A DNA stretch of 64,000 nucleotides from Penium margaritaceum (taxonomy: Eukaryota > Streptophyta > Zygnematophyceae > Desmidiales > Peniaceae): NCBI GenBank assembly GCA_023375785.1, contig SZWC01000082.1:143243-207242 (forward strand), given 5' to 3'. Shown one piece after another: positions 1-12,510 of the stretch. Under the pieces are notes generated by a model. It was not told where the DNA came from, did not search any database, and saw nothing but the letters and a program-made list of their open reading frames with translations. Numbering within the stretch: the first letter of the stretch is position 1; every line of letters starts with the position of its first letter. The position numbers and the translations under genes were made by a program.

Positions 1-3000
1 AACTCTGGCACAACTCTGGCACAACTCTGGCACAACTCTGGCACAACTCTGGAACAACTCTGGCACAACTCTGGCACAACTCTGGCACAACTCTCGCACA
101 ACTCTGGCACAACCCTGGCACAACCATGGCACAACTCTGGCACTACTTTGGAAAAAATCCGGCACAACTCTGGCACAACTCTGGGACAACTCTGGCACAA
201 TTCTGGCACAACTTTGGCACGACTCCGGCAGAACGCAGGCACGACTCTGGCACAACTCTGGCAGAACTCTGGCACAGCTCTGGTGCAAATTGAGCACATG
301 TCTAACACAACTCTGGCACTAATTTGGCACAACTGTGGCACAATTGTGGCACAACTGTGGCACAACTCTCGCACAACTCTGGCACAGATCTGGCACAAGT
401 CTGGCACAACTCTGGCACAACTCTGGCACAACTCTGGCACAATTCTGGAACAGCTTTGGCACAACTCTGGCTCAACTCTGGCACAACTCTGCCACAACTC
501 CGGAACAACTCCGGCACAACTCTGGCACAACTCTGCCACAACTCTGGCACAACTCTGGAACAACCCTGGCACAGCTCTGGCACAACTTGACAACAACTCT
601 GGCACAACTCTGGCACAACTCTGGCACTACCCTGGCACAACTCTGGCACAACTTTGGCACAATTCTGGCACAACTCTGGCACAAATCTAGCACAGCTCTG
701 GCACAACTCTCGCACAACTCTGGAACAACTCTGGCACAACTCAGGCACAACTCTGCCACGAATCTGGCACAACTTTGGCACAACTCTTGCACAACTCAGG
801 CACAACTCTGGTACAACTCTGGCAGAACTCTGGTACAGCTCTGGTACAAATTAAGCACATATCTAGCACAACTCTGGCACAGATTTGTGACAACTCTGGC
901 ACAACGGTGGCACAACTGTGGCACAACTCTCGCACAACTCTGGCACAGATCTGGCACAACTTTGGCACAACTCTGGCACGACTCTGGCACAATTCGGGCA
1001 CAGCTCTGGCACAACTCTGGTACAACTCTGGCACAACTCTGGCACAACTCCGGCACAACTCTGGCAAAACCCTGGCACAACTCTGGCACAACTCTGGCAT
1101 AATTCTGGCACAAGTCTGGCACAACTCTGGCACAATTGTGGCACAAGTTTGCCACAACTGTGGGACAATTCCGGCATATCTCTGGCACAGCACTGGGACA
1201 GCAATGGCACAAATCTGGCACAAATCTGGCACAACTCTGGCACAATAGAGGCACGACTCTTGCACAACTCTGCCACAATTATGGCAGAACTCTGGCACAA
1301 CGCTGGCACGAATCTGGCACAGCTCTGGCACAACTCTGGCACAACTATGGCACAGCGCTGGCACAACTCCGGCACAACTCTGGCACAACTCTGGCACAAC
1401 TCTGACACAACTCAGGCACAACTCTGGCACAACTCTGGTAGAACTCTGTCAAATCTCTGGCACAACTCTCGTACAACTCTGGCAAAATTTGGGCACAACT
1501 CTAGCACAACACTGGCACAACTCTGGTACAACTCTGGAACAAAATATGGCAATAATCTGGCACAACTCTGGCACAACTTTGGTACAATTTTGGCACAACT
1601 CAGGCACAACTCTGCCACAACTCTGGCACAACTCTGGCGCATATATGGAACACCTCAATCAGAACTATGCCACCACTGTGGCACAATTCTGCCAGAACTT
1701 TGGCACAACTTTGCCAGAACTGTCGCACAATTCCGGCACATCTCTGACACAACTTTGGTACAGCTCTGGCACAACTCTGGCACAACTCTGGCACAGCTCC
1801 GGCAAAACTCTTGCATAACTCTAGCACAACGCTGGCACAACTTTGGCACAGCTCTAGAACAACTCAAGCACAACTATGGCACAATTCTGGCACAACTCCG
1901 GCACAACTCTGGAACAACTCTGGCACAACTCTGGAACAACTCTGGCACAACCTTGGCACAACTCCAGCACAACTCCGGCACAACACTGGCACAACTCTGA
2001 CACAACTGAGGCACAACTCTGGCTTAACTCTGGCACAACTCTGGAAAAACTCTGGCATAACTCTCCTTCAACTCTGGCACAACTTGGGCACAACTCTAGC
2101 ACAACACAGGCACAACTCTGGCACAACTCTGGAACAAATCTGGCTCAACTCTGGCACAACTCTGGCACAACTCTGGCACAACTTTGGTACAACTTTGGCA
2201 CAACTCTGGCATAACTCTGGCACAACTCTGGGACAACTCTGGCACAACTCTGGCACATGTATGGAACAACTCAAGCACAACTGTGCCAGAACTCTGGCAA
2301 AACTCTGCCACATATCTGGCACAGCTTTGCCAGAACTGTCGCACAATTCCGGCACATATCTGACACAACTCTGGCACAGCTCTGGTACAACTCTGGCACA
2401 ACTCTGAAACAGCTCCGGCACAACTCCGGCACAACTATACCACAACGCTGGCACAGCTCTGGCACAGCTCTAGAACAATTCAAGCACAACTATGGCACAA
2501 ATCTAGCAAAACGCTGGCACAACTGTGGCACATCTTTCCCACAACTATGGCACAACTCTGGCACAACTCTGGCACAACTATGGCACAACTCTGGAACAAC
2601 TCCGGCACAACTCTGGCAGAACTCTGAAACAACTCTGTCACAACACTGGCACAACAGCGGCACAATTCTGGCACAACTCGAGTACAACTCTGCCACAACT
2701 CTGGCACAACTCAGGCACAACTCAGGCACAACTCTGGGACAACTCTGGCAGAACTGTGGCACAGCTCTGGTACAAATTGAGCACATATCTAGCACATCTC
2801 TGGAAGAAATTTGGCACAACTTTGGCACAACTGTGGCACGACTGTGGCACAACCCTGGCACAACTCTGGCACAGATCTGGCACAACTCTGGCACAACTCT
2901 GGCACAACTCTGGCACAACTCTGGCACAATTCTGGCACAGCTCTGGCACAACTCTGGTACAACTCTGGCACAACAATGGCACAATTCCGGCACAACTCTG

Positions 3001-3228
3001 GCAAAACCCTGGCACAACTCTGGCAGAACTCTGGCATAACTCTGGCACAACTCTGGCACAACTCTGGCACAACTCTGGCACAACGTTGGCACAACTCTGG
3101 CACAACGCCGGCACAACTCTGGCACAACTCTCGCAAAACTCTGGCACAACTCTCGCACAACTCTGGCACAACTCTGGCACAATTCTGGCACAGCTCTGGC
3201 ACAACTCTGGGACAACTCTGGCACAACA

Positions 3229-4801
3229 ATGGCACAATTCCGGCACAACTCTGGCACAACCCTGGCACAACTCTGGCAGAACTCTGGCATAACTCTGACA
3301 CAACTCTGGCACAACTCTGGCACAACTCTGGGACAACTCTGGCACAACAATGGCACAATTCCGGCACAACTCTGGCACAACCCTGGCACAACTCTGGCAG
3401 AACTCTGGCATAACTCTGACACAACTCTGGCACAACTCTGGCACAACTCTGGGACAACTCTGGCACAACAATGGCACAATTCCGGCACAACTCTGGCACA
3501 ACCCTGGCACAACTCTGGCAGAACTCTGGCATAACTCTGACACAACTCTGGCACAACTCTGGCACAACTCTGGGACAACTCTGGCACAACAATGGCACAA
3601 TTCCGGCACAACTCTGGCACAACCCTGGCACAACTCTGGCAGAACTCTGGCATAACTCTGACACAACTCTGGCACAACTCTGGCACAACTCTGGGACAAC
3701 TCTGGCACAACAATGGCACAATTCCGGCACAACTCTGGCACAACCCTGGCACAACTCTGGCAGAACTCTGGCATAACTCTGACACAACTCTGGCACAACT
3801 CTGGCACAACTCTGGGACAACTCTGGCACAACAATGGCACAATTCCGGCACAACTCTGGCACAACCCTGGCACAACTCTGGCAGAACTCTGGCATAACTC
3901 TGACACAACTCTGGCACAACTCTGGCACAACTCTGGGACAACTCTGGCACAACAATGGCACAATTCCGGCACAACTCTGGCACAACCCTGGCACAACTCT
4001 GGCAGAACTCTGGCATAACTCTGACACAACTCTGGCACAACTCTGGCACAACTCTGGGACAACTCTGGCACAACAATGGCACAATTCCGGCACAACTCTG
4101 GCACAACCCTGGCACAACTCTGGCAGAACTCTGGCATAACTCTGACACAACTCTGGCACAACTCTGGCACAACTCTGGGACAACTCTGGCACAACAATGG
4201 CACAATTCCGGCACAACTCTGGCACAACCCTGGCACAACTCTGGCAGAACTCTGGCATAACTCTGACACAACTCTGGCACAACTCTGGCACAACTCTGGG
4301 ACAACTCTGGCACAACAATGGCACAATTCCGGCACAACTCTGGCACAACCCTGGCACAACTCTGGCAGAACTCTGGCATAACTCTGACACAACTCTGGCA
4401 CAACTCTGGCACAACTCTGGGACAACTCTGGCACAACAATGGCACAATTCCGGCACAACTCTGGCACAACCCTGGCACAACTCTGGCAGAACTCTGGCAT
4501 AACTCTGACACAACTCTGGCACAACTCTGGCACAACTCTGGGACAACTCTGGCACAACAATGGCACAATTCCGGCACAACTCTGGCACAACCCTGGCACA
4601 ACTCTGGCAGAACTCTGGCATAACTCTGACACAACTCTGGCACAACTCTGGCACAACTCTGGGACAACTCTGGCACAACAATGGCACAATTCCGGCACAA
4701 CTCTGGCACAACCCTGGCACAACTCTGGCAGAACTCTGGCATAACTCTGACACAACTCTGGCACAACTCTGGCACAACTCTGGGACAACTCTGGCACAAC
4801 A
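3229..4801. repeat. 121-bp higher-order repeat, 13 exact units
   Basis: Within the 11-bp minisatellite, a block of eleven variant units (11 x 11 = 121 bp) repeats 13 times in register, with starts every 121 bp from 3,229 to 4,681. The marker variants recur in every unit: ATGGCACAATTCC at the start, then CACAACCC, GGCAGAAC, GGCATAAC, CTGACACAAC and CTGGGACAAC. I see no difference between units by eye. Partial units flank the block on both sides, and diverged relatives lie at about 2,978-3,040 and 4,873-4,950. Such uniformity inside an otherwise diverged array indicates recent amplification of one 121-bp segment, or an assembly product. Confidence 0.95.
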
Positions 4802-4939
4802 ATGGCACAATTCCGGCACAACTCTGGCACAACCCTGGCACAACTCTGGCACAACTCTGGCACAACTCTGGCACAACAATGGCACAATTCCGGCACAACT
4901 CTGGCAAAACCCTGGCACAACTCTGGCAGAACTCTGGCA

Positions 4940-5835
4940 TAACTCTGGCACAACTCTGGCACAACTCTGGCACAACTTTGCCACAACAGTCGCACAATTC
5001 CGGCACATCTTTGGCACAGCACTGGCACAGCAATGGCACAAATCTGGCACAACTCTGGCACAACTCTGGCACAATAGAGGCACGACTCTTGCACAACTCT
5101 GCCACAATTATGGCAGAACTCTGGTACAACTCTGGCACAACTCTGGCACAAATCTGGCACAGCTCTGGCACAACTCTGGCACAACTATGGCACAGCACTG
5201 GCACAACTCCGGCACAACTCTGGCACAACTCTGGCTAAACTTTGACATAACTGAGGCACAACTCTGGTACAACTCTGGCAGAATTCTAACAAAACTCTGG
5301 CACAACTCTGGTACAACTCTGGCACAACTTGGGCACAACTATAGCACAACACTGGCACTACTCTGGTACAACTCTCGAAAAAAAATGGCACAACTCTGGC
5401 ACAACTCTCGCACAACTGTGGCTTAACTTTGGTACAATTTTGGCACAACTCAGGCACAACTCTGCCACAACTCTGGCACAACTATAGCACAACTCTGGCA
5501 CAACTCTGGCACATACATGGAACAACTCAAGCACAACTATGCCACAACTCTGGAACAACTATGCCAAAACTCTGGCACAACTTTGCCAAAACTGTCGCAC
5601 AATTCTGGCACATCTCTGAAACAACTTTGGCACACCTCCGGCACAACTCTGGCACAACTCTAGCACAACACTGGCACAACTCTGGCAAAATTCTAGAACA
5701 ACTCAAGCAAAACGATGGCACAAATCTGGCACAACTCTGGCACAACTCTGGCACATGTTTCGCACAACTCTGGCACAACTCTGACACAACTCTGGCACAA
5801 CTCTGGAACAACTCTGGCACAACTCTGGCACAACT
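4940..5835. repeat. Left copy of a ~0.9-kb duplicated block in the minisatellite
   Basis: This block of variant 11-bp units recurs 1,591 bp downstream at about 6,531-7,415. Anchors include ACAATAGAGGCACGACTC at 5,071 and 6,662, and the variant run containing TTGCCACAACAGTCGCAC at about 4,979 and 6,570. The order of rare variants is the same in both copies, with few differences. Near the right end the offset falls to 1,580 bp, the loss of one 11-bp unit. A third, more diverged relative of the anchor lies at 1,242. Confidence 0.85.
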
Positions 5836-5909
5836 CTGGCACAACGTTGGCACAACTCCGGCACAACGCCGGCACAACACTGGCACAACTCTGGCAAAAC
5901 TCTGGCACA

Positions 5910-6475
5910 ACTCTGGCACAACTCGGGCACAACTCTGGCACAACTCTGGCTCAACTCTGGCACAACTCGGCACAACTCTGGCACAACTCAGGCACAACTC
6001 TGCCACAACTCTGGCACAACTCTAGCACAACTCTGGCACAACTCTGGCACGACTCTGGCACAACTCTGGCACAACTCGGGCACAACTCTGGCACAACTCT
6101 GGCTCAACTCTGGCACAACTCGGCACAACTCTGGCACAACTCAGGCACAACTCTGCCACAACTCTGGCACAACTCTAGCACAACTCTGGCACAACTCTGG
6201 CACGACTCTGGCACAACTCTGGCACAACTCGGGCACAACTCTGGCACAACTCTGGCTCAACTCTGGCACAACTCGGCACAACTCTGGCACAACTCAGGCA
6301 CAACTCTGCCACAACTCTGGCACAACTCTAGCACAACTCTGGCACAACTCTGGCACGACTCTGGCACAACTCTGGCACAACTCGGGCACAACTCTGGCAC
6401 AACTCTGGCTCAACTCTGGCACAACTCGGCACAACTCTGGCACAACTCAGGCACAACTCTGCCACAACTCTGGCA
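5910..6475. repeat. 153-bp higher-order repeat in the minisatellite
   Basis: A block of fourteen variant units, thirteen of 11 bp and one shortened to 10 bp (CGGCACAACT), repeats with a period of 153 bp. The shortened unit marks each copy at 5,968, 6,121, 6,274 and 6,427. Other markers in each copy are CTCAGGCAC, CTGCCACAAC, CTCTAGCAC, GGCACGAC, CTCGGGCAC and GGCTCAAC. The copies look the same by eye. The block lies between the two copies of the ~0.9-kb duplication. Confidence 0.9.
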
Positions 6476-6530
6476 CAACTATGGCACAACTCTGGCACAA
6501 CTCTGGCAGAACTCTGGCATAACTCTGGCA

Positions 6531-7415
6531 CAACTCTGGCACAACTCTGGCACAACTCTGGCACAACTTTGCCACAACAGTCGCACAATTCCGGCACATC
6601 TTTGGCACAGCACTGGCACAGCCATGGCACAAATCTGGCACAACTCTGGCACAACTCTGGCACAATAGAGGCACGACTCTTGCACAACTCTGGCACAATT
6701 ATGGCAGAACTCTGGTACAACTCTGGCACAACTCTGGCACAAATCTGGCACAGCTCTGGCACAACTCTGGCACAACTATGGCACAGCTCTGGCACAACTC
6801 GGGCACAACTCTGGCACAACTCTGGCTAAACTTTGACATAACCCAGGCACAACTCTGGTACAACTCTGGCAGAATTCTAACAAAACTCTGGCACAACTCT
6901 GGTACAACTCTGGCACAACTTGGGCACAACTATAGCACAACACTGGCACTACTCTAGTACAACTCTCGAACAAAAATGGCACAACTCTGGCACAACTCTC
7001 GCACAACTGTGGCTTAACTTTGGTACAATTTTGGCACAACTCAGGCACAACTCTGCCACAACTCTGGCACAACTATAGCACAACTCTGGCACAACTCTGG
7101 CACATACATGGAACAACTCAAGCACAACTATGCCACAACTCTGGAACAACTCTGCCAAAACTCTGGCACAACTTTGCCAAAACTGTCGCACAATTCTGGC
7201 ACATCTCTGAAACAACTTTGGCACAGCTCCGGCCCAACTCTGGCAGAACTCTAGCACACCGCTGGCACAACTCTGGCAAAATTCTAGAACAACTCAAGCA
7301 CAACGATGGCACAAATCTGGCACAACTCTGGCACATGTTTTGCACAACTCTGGCACAACTCTGGCACAACTGTGGCACAACTCTGGAACAACTCTGGCAC
7401 AACTCTGGCACAACT
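6531..7415. repeat. Right copy of the ~0.9-kb duplicated block
   Basis: This is the second copy of the block at about 4,940-5,835, offset 1,591 bp, with the same order of rare variants. Small differences exist: the unit holding GCACAGCCATGG here reads GCACAGCAATGG in the left copy. The duplication is therefore not brand new, or the copies have since exchanged sequence. Confidence 0.85.
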
Positions 7416-7800
7416 CTGGCACAACGTTGGCACAACTCCGGCACAACGCCGGCACAACACTGGCACAACTCTGGCAAAACTCTGGTACAACTCTTGTACA
7501 ACTCTGGCACAACTTGCGCACAACTCTAGCACATCACTGGAAAAAATATGGCACAACTCTGGAAGAAATCTGGCTCAACTCTGGCACAACTCTGGCACAA
7601 CTCCGGCACAACTCTGGCACAACTCTGGCACAACTCTGGCACAACGTTGGCACAACTCCGGCACAACGCCGGCACAACACTGGCACAACTCTGGCAAAAC
7701 TCTGGTACAACTCTTGTACAACTCTGGCACAACTTGCGCACAACTCTAGCACATCACTGGAAAAAATATGGCACAACTCTGGAAGAAATCTGGCTCAACT
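7360..7800. repeat. 220-bp tandem duplication (20 x 11 bp)
   Basis: Two adjacent copies of a 220-bp segment, anchored at 7,421 and 7,641, share the same ordered variants: CAACGTTGG, CAACGCCGG, GTACAACTCTTGTAC, CTTGCGCAC, CATCACTGGAAAAAATATGG and GGAAGAAATC. The spacing is exactly twenty 11-bp units, which keeps the 11-bp phase. Confidence 0.9.
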
Positions 7801-10800
7801 CTGGCACAACTCTGGCACAACTCTGGCACAAAATTTGGTAAAACTTTGGCACAACTCTGGCACAACTCTGGCACAACTCTGGCACAACTCTGGCAAATGT
7901 ATGGAACAACTCAAGCACAACTATGCCAGAACTCTGGCACAACTTTGCCAGAACTATCGCACGATTCCGGCACATATCTGACACAACTCTGGCACAGCTC
8001 TGGCACAACTCTGGCACAACTCTGAAACAGCTCTGGCACAACTCTGGCACAACTATAGCACAACGCTGGCAAAGCTCTTGCCCAGCTCTAGACCAACTCA
8101 AGCACAACTATGGCACAAATCTGGCACAACACTGGCACAACTGTGGCATTTCTTTCGCACAACTCTGGCACAACTCTGGCACAACTCTGGCACAACTCTG
8201 GCACAAATCTGGAACAACTCTGGCACAACTCTGGCACAACTCTGGAACAACTCTGGCACTGCTCTGGCACAACTCCGGCACAACTCAAGCACAACTCTGG
8301 CACAACTCTGGCACGACTCTGGCACCACGCTGGCACAACTCTGGCACAACTCTGGCACAACTCTGGCACACCTCTGGCACATTTCCGGCACAACTCTAGC
8401 AAAACTCTGGCACAACTATGGCACAACTCTGGCACAACTCTGGCACAACTCTGGCACAACTCTTGCACAACGCTGGGAAAACTCTGGCACAACTTTGGCA
8501 CAACGCTGGCACAACTCTGGCACAACTTTGGCAGAGCTCTGGCACAACTTTGCCACAGCTGTGGCACAATTCCGACACATCTCTGGCACAACTGTGGCAC
8601 AACTCTGGCAAAAATCTGGCACAAGTCTGGCACAAGTATGGCACAACTCTGGCACAACTCTAGCACGACTCTGGCACAACTCTGGCACAACTCGTGCACA
8701 GCTCTGGCACAACTCTGGCACAACTTCGGCACGACTCTTGCACAACTCCGGCACAACTCTCGCACAACTCTGGCACAACTCTGGCATAACTCTGGCACAA
8801 CTCTGGCACAACTCTGGCACAACTATGCCACAACTCTGGCACAACCCTGGCACATCTATGGAACAACTATAGAAGAACTCTGGCACACCTTCAGCAGAAC
8901 TCTGGAACAAATATGGTACAGCTCGAGCTCCACTCTGGCACAACTCTGGCACAACTTTGGCACAACTATGGTACAAATCTGGCACAACTCTGGTACAACA
9001 ATGGCACAACTCTGGCAGAACTCTTGCACAACTCTGGCACAACTCTGGCACAACTCTTGCACCCCTCAGGCACAACTGCAGAACAACTCAGGCACAACTC
9101 TGGCACAACTCTGGCACAACTCTGGTACAACTCTGGCACCACTCCAGCACAACTCTGGCACAACTCTGTTACAGCTTTGGCACAACTCTGGCACAACTCC
9201 GGCACATTACTGGCACAACTCTGGCAAAACTCTGTCACAACTCTAGCACAACTATGGCACAATTCCGGCACATCTCTGGCACAACATTAGCACAACTCTG
9301 GCACAAATATGGCACAGCTCTGGCACAACTCTGGCACAACTCTGGCACAACTCTGGCACAAAAGTGGCACAACTCTGGTACAACTCTGGCACAACTCTGG
9401 CAAAACTCTTGTACAAAAGAGGCACAACTCTTGCACAAATCTGGCACAACTGTGGCACACCTGTGGCACAACTGTGGCACAACTCTCGCACAACTCTGGC
9501 ACAACTCTGGACCAAATCTGGCACAACTCTGGCACAACTTTGGCACAAATCTGGCATTACTGTGGTACAGCTCTGGCACACTTCTGGAACCACTCTAGCA
9601 CAACACTGGCACAACTATGGCACAACTCTGGCACAGCTCTTGAACAACTCAAGCACAGCTATGACAGAACTCTGGCACAAATCTGGCACAACTCTGGCAC
9701 AACTCTGGCATAACTCTGGCACAACTCTAACGCAAACCTAGCACAACTCTGGCACAACTATCGCACAACTCTGGCACAACTCTGGCATAGCTCTGGAACA
9801 AATCAAGCACAACGATGGCACAACTCTGGGACAACTCTGGCACTACTCTGGCACATCTCTGGAAAAACTCTGGCACAACTCTGGCACATCTCTGGCACAA
9901 CTCTGGCACAAACATAGCATAGCTCTGGCACAACTCTAGCACAATCATGGCACAACTCTGGCATACCTCTGGCATAACTCTGGCACAAATCTGGCACAAC
10001 TCTGGCATAATTCTGGCGCAACGCTAGCACAACTTTGGCACCACTTTGGCACACCTCTGGCACAACTCTGGTACAACTCTGGCACAACTTTGGCATAACT
10101 CTGGCACAACTCTGGCACAACTCTGGCACAACTCTGGCACACCGCTGGCACAACTCTGGCGCAACTCTGGCACAACTCTGGAACATATCCTACACAAATC
10201 TGGCACAACTCTGGCACAACCCTGGCACAACTCTGGCGTAGCTCTGGAACAACTCAAGCACAACTATGACACAACTCTGGCACAACTCTGGCACTACTCT
10301 GGTACTTCTCTGGCACAAGTCGGGCACAACTCTGGCACAACAATGGCACAAATCTAGCACAGCTCTGGCACAACTCTCGCACAACTACGGCACAACTCTG
10401 GCACACCTCTGGCACAACTCTAGTACAACTCTGGCACAACTCTAGCACAACTCTGGCACAATTTGACTACAACTATGGCACAATTCCGGCACATCTCTGG
10501 CACAACATTGGCACAACTCTGGCACAACTCTGGCACAACTCTGGCACAACTCTGGCACACCTGTGACATAACTCTGGCACAACTCAGGCACAATTCTGGA
10601 ACAACCCTGGCACAACTCTGGCAAAACTCTGGCACAACTCTGGCACAACTCTGGCACAACTCTGGAACAACTCTGACAAAACTCTGGCACAACTCTAGCA
10701 TAACTCTGGCACAACTCTGGCACAACTCTGGCACACCTCTGGCACAACTCTAGCACAATTCTGGCACAACTCTGGCACAACTGGGCACAACGCTGGTACA

Positions 10801-11942
10801 ACTCTGGCACAACTCCAGGAAAAATCTGGCACAACTCTGGCACAACTCTGGCACAACTCTGGTACAACTCTGGCACAACTCTTGTACAACTCTGCACATC
10901 TACGGCACAACTCTGGCACAACTCTGGCACAAGTCTGGCACAACTCTTGCACAACTCTGGCACAATTCTGGAACAACTCTGGCACACCTCTGGCATGACA
11001 TTGGCACAGCTCTGGCACAACTCTGGCACAATGTTACTACAACTATGGCTCAATTCCGGCACATCCCTGGCACAACATTGGCACAACTTTGGCACAAATC
11101 TGGCACAACTCTAGCGCAACTCTGGCACAACTCTGGCAAAACTCTGGCACAACTCTGGCACAACTCTGGCACAACTATGGCACAACTCTGGCACAACTCT
11201 GGAACAACACTGGCACAACTCTGGCGGAACTCTGGCACAACTCTGCCACAGCTCTGGCACAACTCTGCCACAAATGTGGCACATCTGTAGAAAACCTCTG
11301 GCACAACTCTTGCACAACTCTGTAACAACTCCGGTAGAACGCTGGCACAACTCTGGCTCAACTCTGGCACAACTCTGGCACAACTCTGGCACGACTCTGG
11401 CACGACTATGGCACAACTCTGGCACAACTCTGGCACAACTCTGGTACACCTCTGGCACAACTCTGGCACAAATCTGGCACAACTCTGGCACAACTCCGGT
11501 ACAACTTTGGCACAACTCCAGCACAACTCTGGCACAACTCTGGTACAACTCTGGCACAACTCTGGCACTCCGCTTGCAGAACTCTGGCACAACTCTGGCA
11601 CAACTCTGGAACATATCTGGCACAAATCTGGCACAACTTTTGCACAACCCTGGCACAACTCTGGCGTAGCTCTGGAACAACTCAAGCACAACTATGACAC
11701 AACTCTGGCACAACTCTGGCACTACTCTGGTACTTCTCTGGCACACGTCTGGTACAACTCTGGCACAACTCTGGCTTAACTCTGGCACAACTCAGGCACA
11801 ACTCTGGCACAACTTTGGTACAACTCTGGCACAACTCAGGCACACCTTTGGCACAACTATGGCACAACTCTGGCATAACTCTGGCACAAGTCTGGCATGA
11901 CTCTGGCACAAACTTTGTACAACTCTGGCACACCTTTGTCAC

Positions 11943-12268
11943 AACTCCGGCACAACTCTGGCACACCTCTGGCACAACACTGGCCCAACTCTGGCACAAC
12001 TCTGGCACAACCCTGGTACAAATTTTGTACAACTCCAGCACAACTCTGGCACAACGTTAACACAACTATGGCATAACTCTGGCACAACTCTGGCACAACT
12101 CCGGCACAACTCTGGCACACCTCTGGCACAACACTGGCCCAACTCTGGCACAACTCTGGCACAACCCTGGTACAAATTTTGTACAACTCCAGCACAACTC
12201 TGGCACAACGTTAACACAACTATGGCATAACTCTGGCACAACTCTGGCACAACTCCGGCACAACTCTG
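11943..12268. repeat. 154-bp tandem duplication (14 x 11 bp)
   Basis: A 154-bp segment is present twice in tandem, with GCACACCTCTGGCACAAC at 11,961 and 12,115. Further shared markers are ACTGGCCCAAC, GGTACAAATTTTGTACAAC, CTCCAGCAC and CAACGTTAACAC. The spacing is exactly fourteen units. Confidence 0.9.
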
Positions 12269-12280
12269 GCACAACTCTGG

Positions 12281-12510
12281 CACAACCCTGGCTCAAGTCA
12301 GGCACAACTTTGGCACAACTCAAGTACAACTATGGCAAAACTCTGGCACAAGTTTTGCACAACTCTGGCACAGCTCTGGCACAACTTTGGCACAACTCTG
12401 GCACAACCCTGGCTCAAGTCAGGCACAACTTTGGCACAACTCAAGTACAACTATGGCAAAACTCTGGCACAAGTTTTGCACAACTCTGGCACAGCTCTGG
12501 CACAACTTTG
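12281..12510. repeat. 121-bp tandem duplication (11 x 11 bp), second instance
   Basis: The ordered variants CACAACCCTGGCTCAAGTCA, CTCAAGTACAACTATGGC and CAAGTTTTGCAC occur at 12,281 and again 121 bp later at 12,402. The period equals that of the 3.2-4.8-kb block, but the variants differ, so this is an independent event of the same size. Confidence 0.88.

Noticed and set aside
2490-5228. Minus-strand ORF of over 900 codons made of CQSCARVVPEL repeats, and many similar ORFs on both strands across 148-12,742
   Set aside because: The 11-bp consensus lacks stops in all six frames, so long ORFs are expected by construction. They overlap each other on both strands, share no consistent start context, and have no non-repeat domain.
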